Shown in pieces: positions 1 through 11,474 of a stretch of DNA of 64,000 nt (positions are counted from its first letter, which is position 1; every line of letters begins with the position of its first letter). The DNA is taken from the NCBI RefSeq assembly GCF_037126465.1, contig NW_026999320.1:3224001-3288000 (forward strand). Reading direction: 5' to 3'. Origin of the DNA: Ornithodoros turicata. Its lineage: Eukaryota; Arthropoda; Arachnida; Ixodida; Argasidae. The notes below the pieces were generated by a model that saw nothing but the letters and a program-made list of their open reading frames with translations, searched no databases and was not told the DNA's origin. A program made the position numbers and the translations under genes.

Positions 1-142
1 GTTGAAACACAACACTTAGTCATTAGTCTCGCGGAACGATAGATGAGCACTCCTTCTGTGACATTGTGTACTGTTGCTACAGTGAACAATTTCTTGAGCA
101 AGACTGATGAACAAACGAAAAACAGAGTCTCTCCTCCAAATA

Positions 143-217
143 TGTATGTTCCTTGTACCCCCTCATGTAATGCCTGCAAGGGCATTTGAGGTATATTCAT
201 AAATAAATAAATATCAA
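143..217 (+). repeat. 3' tail of a non-LTR retrotransposon (LINE)
   Basis: A segment reading CCCCTCATGTAATGCC, then GGGCA and TTTGAGGTAT, ends in a repeated AATAA tail. The same order of words occurs at 16133-16195, also ending in AATAAATAAATAA, so this is a dispersed 3' end rather than unique sequence. Short simple tails of this kind are usual for CR1/Jockey-like LINEs. No coding part is attached on the left, so the copy is 5'-truncated or cut by the window edge. Confidence 0.6.
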
Positions 218-1335
218 AACCGGAAAAAGATGTAACATCTATTGTAACACCTGTCCTCTCTTTGTGTGAATGATACATAAGCATTCTCAGAATGTATGTT
301 GTCACAGTTTGCCTCATTGTGCCTAAAGCCTAGTTGCACCTCCTACATCATCTCCACATTTTCAATCTCCAAAGCAGTACAAGGCTAAAGTAATCAACTA
401 CTACATAAAAAAGGAGGGGGAGGAAAATAAAAGCTGGACATCTAAAATTCGAAGGAACCCTGGTGCTTTCACGGGGCTACTCACGGCTCAGTCCTGGATC
501 AGATCCCGATGGAAAACAGCTTTTCTGAGCCTCAGTGACTGATTCCCTTGATTGCCCTGACTGTGAGGCACAACGCATTTCCTTGGTGGCAAGGGGGCTT
601 GCATCTCATAGTGCGGTTTGGAATAAAGGGAGCAAGGAACATCTCTCTACGGTCTTAAGAAGGATATCAACGTTACCTGTCAAGGCACAGCATTTCATAT
701 CGCTTTCAGTAAGTACAACAGTCCTCATAGCAGTTACCATTCATGTTGGGAAAACATGCTGAAGTTAGCTCAGGCAGCGCATCCAGAACTGTGAGTCAGG
801 TTCATAGAGAGCACCTGGTAAGAGGGACAGCAACAGTGTTCAGTGAAGACTCTCCAGGAATTTTGCGCGGGTTTGGGGGTCACACCTTTTAATAGTTTTG
901 ATGGAAAGCAGGGTGTGTGAAACACTGACCTCTGGTGGATGAATTCTTGTTATTTATAACCAGGTACCCATGTTCTCATACTGACAGAAATGACTTAGCT
1001 CTCATACAGGAAATTGCTAATGAGTCTGAGTGTATTTTGTTGAAACAGGTTGTACCTGCCTTTCTAACCACCCATCTTAGTTGCCCTAGCAAAAGCAAAT
1101 ATGTAATGCTGTGCACCATATCTAATGCTAGCACACTAATTGCTTTGAGTGTTGTCAAGCTTCTGAAATGGAGCTACCTCGTGCATACATTGTGCCATGT
1201 CTGCAAGAACATGAATCAAATTGCATTTATTTTTGAAATTGGCCCTTCAGTGCTTCATGTGAATGCAAGAATGGTATCCCCTAAAGAATAGGCAATAAGA
1301 ATGATTTCTGCAATGTACTGAGCTTTGTAAAACAA
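218..1335. other. No recognised gene; one open frame of unknown meaning
   Basis: Nothing recognisable was found. A plus-strand frame at 935-1291 is open for 118 codons and contains several Cys/His pairs, but they do not form a known zinc motif and no splice or promoter context supports it. A shorter open frame at 535-762 has no family features. I treat both as chance or as residue of old elements. Confidence 0.4.
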
Positions 1336-1339
1336 CGAC

Positions 1340-1990
1340 TTTATTTGAAAATATACTCCAAAAGTCGGGTGACAACCTCATACTGTAACGTCCTTTACTG
1401 CAAACACCGCTCAACACAACGATTAAAAACGGAGCGTAAACGTTTTGCCGCCTATCCAGGTGGCATCATCAGTACAACAGAGGCCAAAGACGAGCACATC
1501 AGCCTATCTAAGAGGGCATCATACGCATCCGGTAGGGGGCCACTGTTTGTATTACAGGCTGAAGCATCACGCCTGATAAAGCAGGACTCTAAGAACTTTC
1601 AGGGCCCCATCGCTAATCATGTGCAAAGGTTACTGCACCATCAAAATTAAGTATATGTCCCTTAGGCCAGCAATGGTAGACTAATTCGGTCCTGGTTAGT
1701 AAAGCTAAGCATTAGTAGCCCTGGCAACGCCCATTGTGTGCTCTTTTAGTCTTGTCCCACGTCTTTTGTGTATCTCGCCAATGTAGGTTGCATCACATTC
1801 TATGCACAGTGCCCTCATATGCACAGTCAAAATGCCTGATGGGCACAGTGCCCTCCGAATGGCGTATGAAACATGTTGGGTGAAAGGAATGCGCACCACC
1901 GATATGAATCCTTTGATGTTGTTTTTGATTGTTCTCTGTTGTAGGGATGATGCCACTTGGATTGGCAGAGGTATATCTAAACAGGTAGCG
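1340..1990 (-). mobile_element. Penelope-like element, 3' end with GIY-YIG endonuclease remnant
   Basis: Read on the minus strand, the frame ending at 1705 contains VVRIPFTQHVSYAIRRAL, which resembles the end of the Penelope reverse transcriptase thumb. It is followed by CIECDATYIGEIHKRRGTRL and KEH. That CxxC, then TYIGE, then R, then a basic LKEH order is the GIY-YIG endonuclease signature of Penelope-like elements, which nicks target DNA during retrotransposition. A further frame with stops continues through 1600-1700 (FDGAVTFAHD, RWGP), as expected for the domain's distal part. A short duplication of a GGCACTGTGC word lies inside the frame. Stops, frame changes and the missing 5' portion show a dead copy. 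The family call is from motif memory, not a search. Confidence 0.7.
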
Positions 1991-2170
1991 CAACTCCCAT
2001 AGGCCCCTGTGTCTTCAGAATGACGCCATGATAGAGACGGTCAGCACCATCCATCCGTTGCGCGGACTACTACGATTGTAAATAAATGGCGTCAGAGATG
2101 ACGTCAGCAGTATGAATAATAAGTAGTGCATAATTGGCTATGGCACGTTTTCGTTAGCGCACTTCGTTGC
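1985..2170. repeat. Dispersed repeat, copy 1 (GACGTCA-rich)
   Basis: The segment starts AGGTAGCG, passes TGTCTTCA, ACGCCAT, AGACGGTCAGC and a cluster of TGACGTCA-like words, and ends near CGCACTTCGTTGCG. The same words in the same order occur at 7205-7350. Copy 1 abuts the Penelope-like remnant at 1340-1990 and may belong to its untranslated end. The divergence between copies is visible by eye, so this is an old repeat. Confidence 0.5.
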
Positions 2171-2819
2171 GTTGTATTCCCTTTTCCTCACCCGTGCAAC
2201 AGTACCAGATAGGAACACAGAGAAAATAAATCGTATCAGGTTTAATGAAACATATCAATATGAAATACATATAGTTATCACATATCTTGACAACTCCAAA
2301 CAGAAGGGCACCGTGATATCACACAGAAACGAGGAAGGTTCACTTAAGCTCCATTCCTCACCTAGAGCAATACGCACACGCAGTGATTAGACGTTTGCAT
2401 TTATTCAGTGAGTGGCCATTACAACAAAACATGACATCGTTGGTGCACAGCTGATTCCTGCTAACACTCACGCTATCATGGCCGCTCGTTCAATGAATTT
2501 TTTTTTCGCGGGGCCAGCAACAGAGGATGCATTGTATTCATCTGTTCACACGTGTTAATGTTGGCCTACAGCTCCGAGATGTGAACGTCGCTACCTGTTT
2601 AACCCAAAAAGTATACGAACTCCGCATTACAATGCACGGATACACAGATGCACGGATAAACACGCCCACTGTGACACATGCGCTAAGGAGGAGGATACGG
2701 AAACGTACTCGGGTGGTAGATAATTTCGTATATGTGCACGAGTGGGGCAACAGAAAGTTTTTTCTACATTGAAATTATGAATAACCTATTAGTACGCACA
2801 CAACCCATGCCCACGTTCT

Positions 2820-3000
2820 AAAGTTTTCGTGTTTACGATCGTACCTCTACTGTCAACACCCAGGATCGCTCGCGCCTCATGATGGTAGCCTTGCCGATGG
2901 GTCTGATTTAGTATTTTAGCTTGTTTTCGCTGCCAGTTTAGACCTACCTTTAGACCTACCTATACCTTGGATTGGCAACGAAATGTTTACTCTCTTTCTT
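2820..3000. repeat. Dispersed repeat, copy 1 (CAACACCCAGG type)
   Basis: This stretch carries the ordered words GTTTAC, CAACACCCAGG, TCGCTCGCGC, TTGCCG, CGCTACCA-like and TTTAGA-CTACCTT. A similar order is found at 11640-11800. It contains no open frame of note. I cannot assign the family. Confidence 0.45.
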
Positions 3001-3329
3001 CTTAATTGTTGTGTTAAGCCGGTGTTCTCAGTAAAGGATTTTACATTATGAACTTTGTTTGAATGATGATTAGTAGTGAGCTTCATAGCCTGGGCCACTA
3101 CTCTATCAATTGCTCGTGGAAGTGTGGCGAAATGGAATAACGAGCCTTGTAAACAATTTACTTGGCAATATTTTTATTTCTCTCTCATAAGTTGAAGAAC
3201 CCAGTGTGGCGTTACATAACAGAGGGGCATGTAATCATACAAGACCGATCGCAAAAAGGTCTTGCTTTTGACTAGATTAAAATGTGAAGCGATTGTAACG
3301 TAATATAACATTGCTGCTCGGTGGCGATA

Positions 3330-3720
3330 TGATAGATTCTCCTCACGAGTTGTTGCCACGGTTGCGGTTAGTTGACAAACTGCATATCCAGTTAATGGTA
3401 GCGGGATCAAATTTTAATGAGGCTAGTTTAGCCAACACGCGAGCATAAAGCACAGTGTCAAAAGCCCTTACAAAATAAAAAAAAATACTGCATCTACGTG
3501 GACCCAGAAGTCAAGACAGTTTAAAATGCTGTGAACGAGTTCCACTGCGTTAGTTTCGCCTGAATACTCTTTTCTAAAACCATGCTAGAATTTAATAAAG
3601 AAATTGATAGACTCAAAATAGTTGACAACGTGCTAGTTAATGTTGTGTTTACAGGGAACTCTAAAAAGTGGAGCTGGTTAGTAGATAGAAGGAGCATAGT
3701 TGTCACCTCTGTTTAAAATT
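3330..3720 (-). pseudogene. LINE reverse transcriptase fragment (CR1/Jockey-like)
   Basis: The minus strand encodes, over several frames, HVVNYFESINFF, HGFRKEYSGETNAVELVHS, then LCKGFDTVLYARVLAKL and INWICSLSTNR. This follows the reverse transcriptase order of non-LTR elements: the QHGFRKGYSCETQL block, then the motif-A block with FD (usually KAFDxVxH), then the linker toward motif B. The catalytic YADD block is not seen further along (below 3330). Stops and at least two frame changes make it non-functional. It is a different LINE from the one at 3840-6260, which ends its readable part just upstream on the same strand. The catalytic cycle of such an enzyme copies its own RNA into a nicked target. 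Confidence 0.75.
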
Positions 3721-3839
3721 GGAGTTTAAAGGAACCGTGGGGTTTTAATGCATGAATTTTCGCATGGAGAGTCCTTGTTGGGTGCTTTATCGACTGCATG
3801 TACGAAAGAGCTCCCAGAGTTTCTGGTCAGAGTCCCTTT

Positions 3840-4966
3840 AAGTTATCGTGTTACTTTAGCTTTCATCCAGCGGTATTCCACAATGTCCGTAAGTTGCCCT
3901 GTCCGACGAGCCGTTCTGTCTGCTCGGCGACGTAATGCGCTAAGGTGGTTAATTGCTGGGGAATGACCGACATGGCCTGTTACCCTTTTAGACATGACCA
4001 CCGCGTCCTGAATACCGCGGCTAATTGCTTGCGAGAGAGCCTCTGGGGACATACCGGTGTGCACAGATGTTCTGAGGCCCTCACGAAAAAGTCTCCAGTT
4101 TGTGAAAGAAATCAGTCAAGTAGTTGCTGAGAGGGGCAGTCTGTCGTGCGCAATATATGGAGGAAAATAATCGCTACCACGAGTGTCGACGTCTGTGGCG
4201 CACGACAAGTGGGGAATTATGTCGGTTGAGCACAAGGAGAGGTCCAATACATCGAGTGATGTTGGGGATCGCATGTAAGTTGGCTCTCGATTGTTCAGCA
4301 GGCACATGTTAATGCACAGGGCAGGCACATGTTAACATGAAATGGGTTGCTGTGTCTGAGAACGTGTCGTGTCGTCTTTTTTGTTCCGTGTCTCCGGTTT
4401 TATCGCCGTTTTACATGTTAATATCCTGCATTGCCTCCAGCAACCTCCTCCCCCTACCGTCCGTCCTTCGCTTCCCCAGGCCGAGTGATGGGCATTGAAG
4501 TCACCCAGTACGAGCGCCGGGGCTTCCAGAAAACCAAGTAAGCGTTCGAGGTCACTCCACGGGACCTGTACCGCGGGACGTATATAGATACTGACGACCG
4601 TTAAAGCATGGAGCCAAGGCGGATCCTGCAGGTGACATAATCGTAAGAGCGATGACAAACTGACCCTATGGGCGCAGCAACGAGGTCATTAAAAACGCAT
4701 AGCGCTGTTCGGCTCTCAGAGGATTGATGAGATCGATAGCTTGTGTATCCATTAACGCGATCTGTAGAATCAATGCCATGTTCGCATACAGCTATGAAAG
4801 GGATCTTGTACTGTTGTAGATGTAATTTAAAATCCGGGAGCTTGTTACGCAGCCTTCGAGGATTCCTGTGCATCGCCATGGCCTTTCTATACAATGCCGT
4901 CATGCTGATGCAAAGATAATGCCTCCAGTGACAGAAGCGCTTCGACCTCGGGCAATTGCGATTCAC
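3840..4966 (-). pseudogene. LINE apurinic/apyrimidinic-type endonuclease domain, multiply frameshifted
   Basis: Pieces in shifting minus-strand frames line up in the order of an APE-type LINE endonuclease: NPRRLRNKLPDFKLHLQQ, then IAVCEHGI, VNGYTSYRS and YDYVTCRIRL (4601-4966); TVVSIYIRPAVQVPWSDL, ALVLGDFNAHHSAWGSE (4332-4658); LDLSLCSTDIIPHL and VDTRGSDYFPPYI (4116-4328); and a linker with SPAINHLSALRRRADRTARR (3843-4064). GDFNAHH contains the catalytic Asp/Asn pair, and GSDYFP the conserved Ser-Asp-His block with His replaced by Tyr. The enzyme would nick target DNA to prime reverse transcription. At least three frame changes show it is dead. Confidence 0.8.
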
Positions 4967-5323
4967 CAGGAAAAGCAGAGACGATTGCCTTTAGGGCAGC
5001 GAGTACCGCTGAGAAGAGTCCCAGGGAAGACACATCTTCAGGGGCTGATGAGGGTAACTGGCTCCCCGTGCCTGCTGGTTCCGTCACACTATCGTAAGTG
5101 TGTGTAATCTGCCTTGATGGACGAGGAGGCGGTGGGTGGCTGCTTGTGGTGGGCTTAGCCGCGATTGTGTTCAGCGACCCCTGTTCACTTCGTGCAGATC
5201 AAGGGGGTAGTGCAGGAAATTCTTGTGCATTTGTACCAGACGGGAGTTTGGCACTACCACCCCTAGAAGCGTCAGAAGGAAGTCGTAGTGTCTAGTCTTG
5301 GTGCCTTTTGGTGGCGACGGTCT

Positions 5324-6213
5324 TCACAGGGCATAAAAAAATGATGCGGGATGGCTGGATTTGCAGTTACCACACTTTGGCTCTCTCTTATTGTTGCAGT
5401 CTGATCTCTGGTGAGGCCCGGCGCATATGCCACACCGTGTAGAACATCGGCAATTTCGTGCAATATGACCAAATCGTTGGCAGTTATAACACTGGATGGG
5501 GCCTTCTATGCACTTTTGGACTGTAAAGGTCTGAAATCCGAGGGAAATTCGGTGGGGAAGACGGATTGTAGATTCAAAAGTCAGGATAACGTTCCGTAAC
5601 GGGGTAAACACATCACTGCCATCTTCTGCCATGGAATGCCGAACCTCTCGCCGTGCAGATAACACCCCTGCGTCTTTGAGGTAGAGCGGGAGGTCGTCGT
5701 TCGAATACTCTCTGGGAACATCACATATCTTGCCCATATTTCTTGCATACGATTGGGGTATTGATGGTGTCACCCGAATCCCAGCTAAGCACTTAGCTGA
5801 CAAAAGGTTGCGGGCAGCTGCTTCGGACCGTACGGAGACGAAGAGAGAACCATCTCGGTGGAAACGGTGGTGCATAACCTGTTGTTGCGCTAGCAGGCGT
5901 ATCTTGCAGTGACCGCATTAGGATTCACCTTCCAGAAGGAGTAGTCACTAGTTGCTGGTCGAAACAGTATGGGAATACCGCCGGCTCGGCTCTTCCTGTA
6001 TGTGACAGTGGTGAACGTGTCATGAAAAGAAGTGGCAAGGTTGCCATCGTTCACCTCATCTGTCTGCTGAGGAGTTTCTGGTACCGAAGTGTCCATGGTG
6101 TTATCGGGAACATTCACGGCCTGTGGATTGTCGGGCTGGCCAGAGGAAGGGCTCCCTACCCGTTGTCGTTCGGCAGGGCTGGCGGGGACCTGTTGACCTT
6201 TGGGAAGTGTCAT
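5324..6213 (-). pseudogene. LINE ORF1 / gag-like protein with zinc knuckles, frameshifted
   Basis: The start at 6213 opens MTLPKGQQVPASPAER, a Pro/Ser/Gln-rich N-terminus. That frame reads to 5890 and stops. Shifting frame there restores a continuous reading through QQQVMHHRFHRDGSLFVSV and on to 5324. Near the end are CYNCQRFGHIARNC (CX2CX4HX4C), CGICAGPHQRSDC (CX2CX3HX4C) and a third knuckle CGNCKSSHPASF whose last cysteine is missing because the frame ends. Triple knuckles are typical of gag-like ORF1 of I/Jockey/R1 group LINEs, which bind their own RNA in the cytoplasm. One indel near 5890 and the broken third knuckle make it a pseudogene. The endonuclease part follows on the same strand. 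Confidence 0.8.
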
Positions 6214-6261
6214 ACAGACGTTGGACCTCCCGTCCAGATTATGGCGGGAGGTCCGTGAAAC

Positions 6262-6880
6262 GTTAGATCGCTCCTTTCAAAAGGCTCCGAAAAAGCCTAA
6301 GGGCCCCTCCACGTGACAATGGTTATCTTCGTTGCTCAAGTTAGGAACAAACGCAAAGGTTTGTTATCGGTACTTGGCATGTCACTCGTCGTTGTCACTG
6401 TTATCGTCACTAACTCCTTCTTGCTTACCTACTTCTACAGCGCACTGTCTTGGGATCCTTTCAACGCATTCGAAAGTGAACACTTCCAAAATGATCGTAT
6501 CATCACCTCTGCCGGAAGTTAGTGCCAAGCTGCCGCTACTCGGTTCGCAAGTTTGCTTATGGCGCGTTGTTTCCTCCAGCTGCACATGTTCATTTCATTG
6601 AGCCGAATTCTTGCCGTGGCTGGAGGTTTGATGTTTGCTGCTAGAATGACTTTGCTTTTAAACACAGCGGTGTTGTGGTGTTGCATGACTGGCGCCATAC
6701 CGCCGGAAACACGTTGCACCTTGGAAGCGTAACAATGACCGGCGGTGTGTGCTGCGCGTGGAGATGGCGGAACCATATGGACGGAGTTGCGCTGACCGCA
6801 TCCTCGAATCAAAGCCGGACCCGTAGTTTCGTACCAAGTAATTTGCAAAACAGTAAGCGCCTAAAATCGAATAAATACGG
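6262..6880. other. No recognised gene
   Basis: Overlapping open frames exist on both strands (for example 6519-6848 minus and 6675-6989 plus) but none has a family motif. The stretch next to 6260 may be untranslated leader of the LINE on its left. Confidence 0.4.
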
Positions 6881-6884
6881 TATA

Positions 6885-7190
6885 CAGGGTGTTTCTTTTT
6901 GTCTGCAACAAACTTGCACGAAGAGGGAAGTTTCATTAGCATGCCTCTTACCCAGCATCTGCTACAAGGAAACATTTTTTCTAAGTTAGATGTCTAATTG
7001 ACAGATATATTCTGATCAACTTTTTAATTATTCAATTTAGGGAGCACCTTGCAATTACGATAATAAAGCATGAGGTCCGCATGATGTGCTGGAATCGCTG
7101 ATGAAGCACAAAAGCAAAATGTGCACGCCACGGACCGGAGCATCTGTCCGGTATTGTCAGCTGTAAACCGCACGTGGTCGGCAAGAGAGC
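6885..7190. repeat. Possible solo end of a CAGGGTGT-type foldback element
   Basis: TATACAGGGTGTTTC at 6885 looks like the terminus of the CAGGGTGT-ended elements at 15217 and 16339, including the TA in front. No inverted partner was found within the next 2 kb, so only one end is present. The following 300 bases are A/T-rich with a TTTAATTATTCAATTTA run and have no gene. Confidence 0.4.
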
Positions 7191-7204
7191 ATTCAAGGTA
7201 CGTA

Positions 7205-7350
7205 TATGTAAAAAGGTAGCGATACTCCCCTAAGGCACTGCGTCTTCAAGTCTACGCCATCTTTAGACGGTCAGCGTCATTCACTACAATTGTGACGTCA
7301 CTCATGACATCCGGTGACGTCACAGTCGACGTCAGATTACGTGTTCGCGC
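7205..7350. repeat. Dispersed repeat, copy 2 (GACGTCA-rich)
   Basis: This is the second copy of the repeat at 1985-2170, with AGGTAGCG, GCGTCTTCA, ACGCCATC, AGACGGTCAGCGTCA and three GTGACGTCA or TGACGTCA words. The palindromic TGACGTCA resembles a CRE site, but in a repeated element this need not be functional. Confidence 0.5.
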
Positions 7351-8490
7351 ACTTCCGTTTCCCTTTCCCTTCCTTCCCCCTTTTTCTTCCCTTTCACCTC
7401 ACCCCGTACACGCTTTGTTTTCGTTTATTTCTTTCGTGACATCGAACAGCGGTTCGAAGGCCGATGGATCGCCCGTTTGATCGTGGGAGTAGCCCACTGA
7501 AGAGAGTAATGAAATACAAGACAGAGAACACTGCGTGTAAAAGTGCACTTTTAAGAAGTTTAATGTCAAATTACGCAACCCATAGTAACATATTAATATA
7601 TGACATAGCAACATAGTAATATAAGAAAACTCGTGCGAACATTGAGAGTTTTGTGTGTGGCAGCTTGACGTTTACAGGATTCGCAATCAGTAGTATATAC
7701 AAGGACATGCACAGCACCAGTCAACTTGTGGTCTCATAAGGGTCCTGCTCAAGTTTGCATTACAAGCAAGCTTTCAAAGAAGCTAGTCCATTACACCACC
7801 ACACATCACTGCAACACAAGGTCAACAATCTGTGATAGTGCACTATGCTATATATGCCACTGTCATGACATGGTACCACAGGCAGTAACTCAATATACAA
7901 TCTGTATATCACCTGTAACTTTCACATGCAGATCACAAGTGAACGTAGGACACAACAAGGCATCACTCGAAATGGCATGGAGGGTTACTTCCTCTGACAC
8001 ATCTCTCGTAACGCTGTGTGGGTCGCTTCGCCTTTTTATTGAAGGTAGCAACTCTCAGGCACTGAGGCAGCGCAAAAAGCAGCAGGTGTGCATGGCCCCT
8101 TGTACATGGTATATGCATATGACAGTCAACCTGAGACATTCAAAATAATACAAGGCAAAGCACAAAATACATTATAAGCACCAAGCCACACAATATTACT
8201 CAGTAAAGCAGACAATACTACGAACAATGTTTCGAAGCACCCCAGAAGCATTTACGCGGTCTTCACGTGCACCGACTTAAATTATGAAAGAGAAACAAAT
8301 ACGTCCAATCAGCAATCCAACAATTAGAACCTCACCCTTGCAACTTGCCCTGCAGCTCTCGGATGCACTGTGCATTATTGCGTTCGCACGGATCAAAACA
8401 AACGCAGTCGAGGAAAAGGACTGGATATGTCAGCTTACACTGACAGAGACCACAAATTTCAAATGTTTCGTTTGAGCATAACTAATATTT
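7351..8490. other. No recognised gene; possibly 3' UTR of a minus-strand gene
   Basis: An open plus frame at 7726-8148 (140 codons) has no recognisable motif. Because coiled-coil-like minus-strand exons begin at 8553, this stretch could be their downstream untranslated region, but no clear polyadenylation signal was found to support it. Confidence 0.3.
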
Positions 8491-8552
8491 TCCCGAGAGC
8501 TTAGGCAGTAAGGAACCTGCCAACATTGCACTCAAAATCTTCTTCACAGGTG

Positions 8553-9179
8553 TTAGCAAATGCGGCAATGTTCTTTCAGACTCTGCACGAGTTCACAAAT
8601 TGTTCTTGATTGCTGACGTTGCTGTAGATCTTTGTGTAGTTTCTCGTTGAAAGCCTGGAGTCTGTGCACCTTTTTCCGTAGCTCCAGCAGCTTGCTCCTT
8701 GGATGTTAAAGTGTTGTCTCGTAGTGAATCACATGCTGCGGACGGAGGCATTGCTCACCCGTGCCTATAGGAAGGATGACAAAAGGAAGGTTAAGGATTG
8801 CAGTAATTGTGACAACAAAGCTACTCGATGGGGGTGCATAACTGCAGCTTGGGTTGGCGATCCTGATGGCACATGTAGAATATTGTCATCTGCAGGTGCA
8901 CAGACACCGCCAGCAGTTGTCCCAAAGGGAGGAGTCGTACGTCAAGATGCTCAGTAATCTGCTTGGTGGTGAGACGGCTGCCCCATTCCCTGTTGTGCAA
9001 TGCAAGGTGATGCACTGTTAACTTAAGGTTATGTCACTTTCTCATGTCAGTGTACCTCTACTATCAGGGTGCTGGTGATGATCATGAAGGGGTAAGCCTG
9101 GTGACCCAGTGCTCCCCGTATCATCTCCAGTCCCTGCAGTTTCACCAGACGGGCCTGCTGGGCACCAAGATGTTGGCAT
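8553..9179 (-). CDS. Putative spliced gene fragment, Gly/Ser/Pro-rich with possible coiled-coil end
   Basis: Three candidate minus-strand exons are visible. Exon 9179-9056 starts at an ATG and reads MPTSWCPAGPSGETAGTGDD and on to HHQHPDSR, ending G/GTACAC. Exon 8889-8825 follows a CTGCAG acceptor and reads DDNILHVPSGSPTQAAV then MHPHR, ending at /GTAGCT; its phase fits the first exon. Exon 8697-8553 ends in a TAA. In one frame it reads SKLLELRKKVHRLQAFNEKL, a good heptad coiled coil ending HCRIC; the frame that the phase predicts is instead a Gly/Thr/Gln-rich tail, so the last junction is unsettled. Such linker-plus-coil ends occur in many transposon-derived DNA-binding proteins. No DNA-binding domain was found, so function is unknown. 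Confidence 0.35.
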
Positions 9180-9189
9180 GTTGTCTGCT

Positions 9190-10327
9190 GTCCTCCTCAA
9201 TGATTCTTTTTTATGCTATATGGTGTCAGCATACGTCTGTACAACAATACGTGCATCTGTTTTACTCCTTTCGAGGTTACGCTGATATAATAACAGGAAC
9301 ACAAAAAATATTGCTCATTTCTATGTTTTGTTGGCCCTGTACTTACCAGCACTATATGAAGAACACTTAAGTGTCGGGACCACATCACACCTGAACCTTC
9401 CTATGTGTAAAAGTGCAGTCTGTGCAAAAGGTTGTGCACAAAGCAACGCGGGGTGTCAAGGAAACAGCAGCTCTGCAGCTTCGCGTCACAAAATTCCAGC
9501 CATGCTAGCACCTGTAAAATGGTTCCCATTGTAAGTAGATGATACACAAAAATGTATGCAGGATATTACACAAGAACTGGCAGGTATCCCAAACATGCAT
9601 CAGACTGTGAAACGTCAAGCCCCAGAGCTCACTGCAATACCATGTTCAAATGCGCAACCACCAAATGCAATCAGAAGCAAGCAAGAAAGCAAGCCCAAAG
9701 TCATGACCAAGTGCCCACCATACAAGCTACATAGCTCCAGAATCCATCCAAAAATGGGAAGAAGAAGAAATCATACGATGAGCTCGTGCCTCTATGTGAG
9801 GTTCAGTGGCGCGCACTGTTCAATTTCGCGCGCCCAATATCAGAAACAGCAAGGCACATGTTTAATATTTTGAGTGTTTACCAGCTCAGTTGATGTTGAT
9901 CAATGCGGGCAGATGTTCACGCAGCAACAGCACTGAAAATCACGCAATACCATTTATGCACCAGCAAACTATCACATGCAGTTGATTGACAGTTTTTGTT
10001 TGTTTGTTTGTTTTTTGCGCTGGGCATCGCATCATATCCAAAGCTAAGCGCTTGGCGTATGCATAAATGAGAATAACCGCAGACGCATCTGTATGCACGT
10101 ATATCGCTTCTCGAAACAACAATGCTTCTTCAGATACTCACCTGGCAGGATCCTGCAGAAAACGGTAGAAAGGTTGTGTCGCTTGTGTGGTGCCGTCAGC
10201 GACAGCCTCCTCTGCTGTTCAGAAAGCACGCCTATCTGTGTATCTGGACATGGCTCACGTATTTACCAGGGCCTGCAATAGGGAATATTCTGACTATGTT
10301 CAGCTTCTCTACTACACGTTCAGCTTA
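9190..10327. other. No recognised gene
   Basis: Plus frames at 9044-9370 and 9556-9873 are open but have no motif or splice context. A short TTTG microsatellite lies near 10000. Confidence 0.4.
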
Positions 10328-10335
10328 CCTTCATG

Positions 10336-11356
10336 CAGGGTGTAGGAGCGAACCAAAACCGGAACCGAAAACAAAAAAAAAACGGAACGGAATTGAAACC
10401 GTATACGTTTTTTTCGCTCAGGAGGGAAACCGAAAAATAATTTTAACGGTTTTCGGGCCAAGAAAAAACATCACCGGTTTGAACTGCGGATAGGCGAGTG
10501 AAACAGACGTCGTGTGCTCTGTACTATACGAGGGATACGGTTACGGTGGAATGTATGTCGGTATACTATGACCCTTAGGCTCCTTTTGTAATGGTTTATC
10601 GTTCGCACACGCACAGAGACTTAGAGCTACATGTGACTCTCTAGCAATGTGCCGTAGTGTTCGTTTTAATTTGATCCCCTAACTATCCTCAACTAAACAG
10701 CGACCCAACGGAGCTGCATAACGGCTTCTTTATCGGTGATGTCGCGCAACGCGTCCCTTGTTTGAGAGCAGCTAAGTTGAATACATTTACGTATACGCGA
10801 GGGCAAGCCCGTGCGAAGTGGCAACTCTTTTGTGGACAGGACACGAAGAAAATAAAACGGAGCCGTCGAGCGCGTTTGTGAGTGAAGGCGTTCCTTGATT
10901 TGCATCGTACTCGTGCGGTGGTGCTTGCTGGCTAGACAGTAGCAACAGACATTCGGATGGGACGCGATCGCTCCAACCCAGCAAGAAAGTACTTTACGTA
11001 TGACACCACGACAAACGTCCAAAAGTCCGTTTGTAGCATGCGGTTCAAGAAAGGAGAAAGCCCATTTAAACAGACAGTAACCTACAGGAACCAGGAGCTA
11101 CCAATTTCACAGCTCTCTATTATTATAAATTAATTAAGGTTATTAATATTAAATACCATGTATGCCGAATAAACGAGTTTACATTTTGTAACCTTGATTT
11201 TTTGTTGTGGGGATGAATATTCCCAGCAGAAGCCGAACCGATTAAAAACGGCTATGAACCGTTATTTTTTTGCTCCGGAGCAGAACCGGTACCGGATCGC
11301 TTATGATGTAACCGGAACGAAAACCGGAACGAAAAACGTTTCGGTTCGACACCCTG
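10336..11356. mobile_element. hAT-like non-autonomous DNA transposon with 8-bp target duplication
   Basis: The element begins CAGGGTGTAGGAGCGAACC and ends GGTTCGACACCCTG, giving imperfect terminal inverted repeats built on CAGGGTGT and CGAACC. The 8 bases CCTTCATG sit immediately outside both ends (10328-10335 and 11357-11364), a perfect target-site duplication. Eight-base duplications with CAG-type termini are the hallmark of hAT transposons. Just inside both ends are tracts of AACCG/CGGTT words. The 1.02-kb interior has no transposase; an open minus frame at 10693-11022 shows no hAT motif. Movement would depend on a transposase supplied elsewhere. Confidence 0.8.
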
Positions 11357-11474
11357 CCTTCATGTCCCCAAATGTGTAACTTGAGTGTTCTTGTGCGATA
11401 TAGCAATAAACACAAGCAAAAATGCGAAGCAGTGCGTATGGCGCAAACGAGCACAAACGGTCACACTTGAGGAA

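Larger units (their letters stand above)
3840..6260 (-). mobile_element. Jockey/I-type LINE, 5' portion (gag and endonuclease), decayed
   Basis: On the minus strand, from 6213 downward, an ORF1 (gag) region is followed by an apurinic-type endonuclease region; both are described separately. The copy runs out near 3840, where the reverse transcriptase should begin. LINE copies are normally truncated at the 5' end, so a copy that keeps its 5' half but lacks the 3' half has probably lost it by later deletion or insertion. GC content is higher than in the flanks. Confidence 0.8.

Noticed and set aside
7205..7350. A CRE-type promoter, from several TGACGTCA words
   Set aside because: The words belong to a dispersed repeat with another copy at 1985-2170 and no gene start follows.
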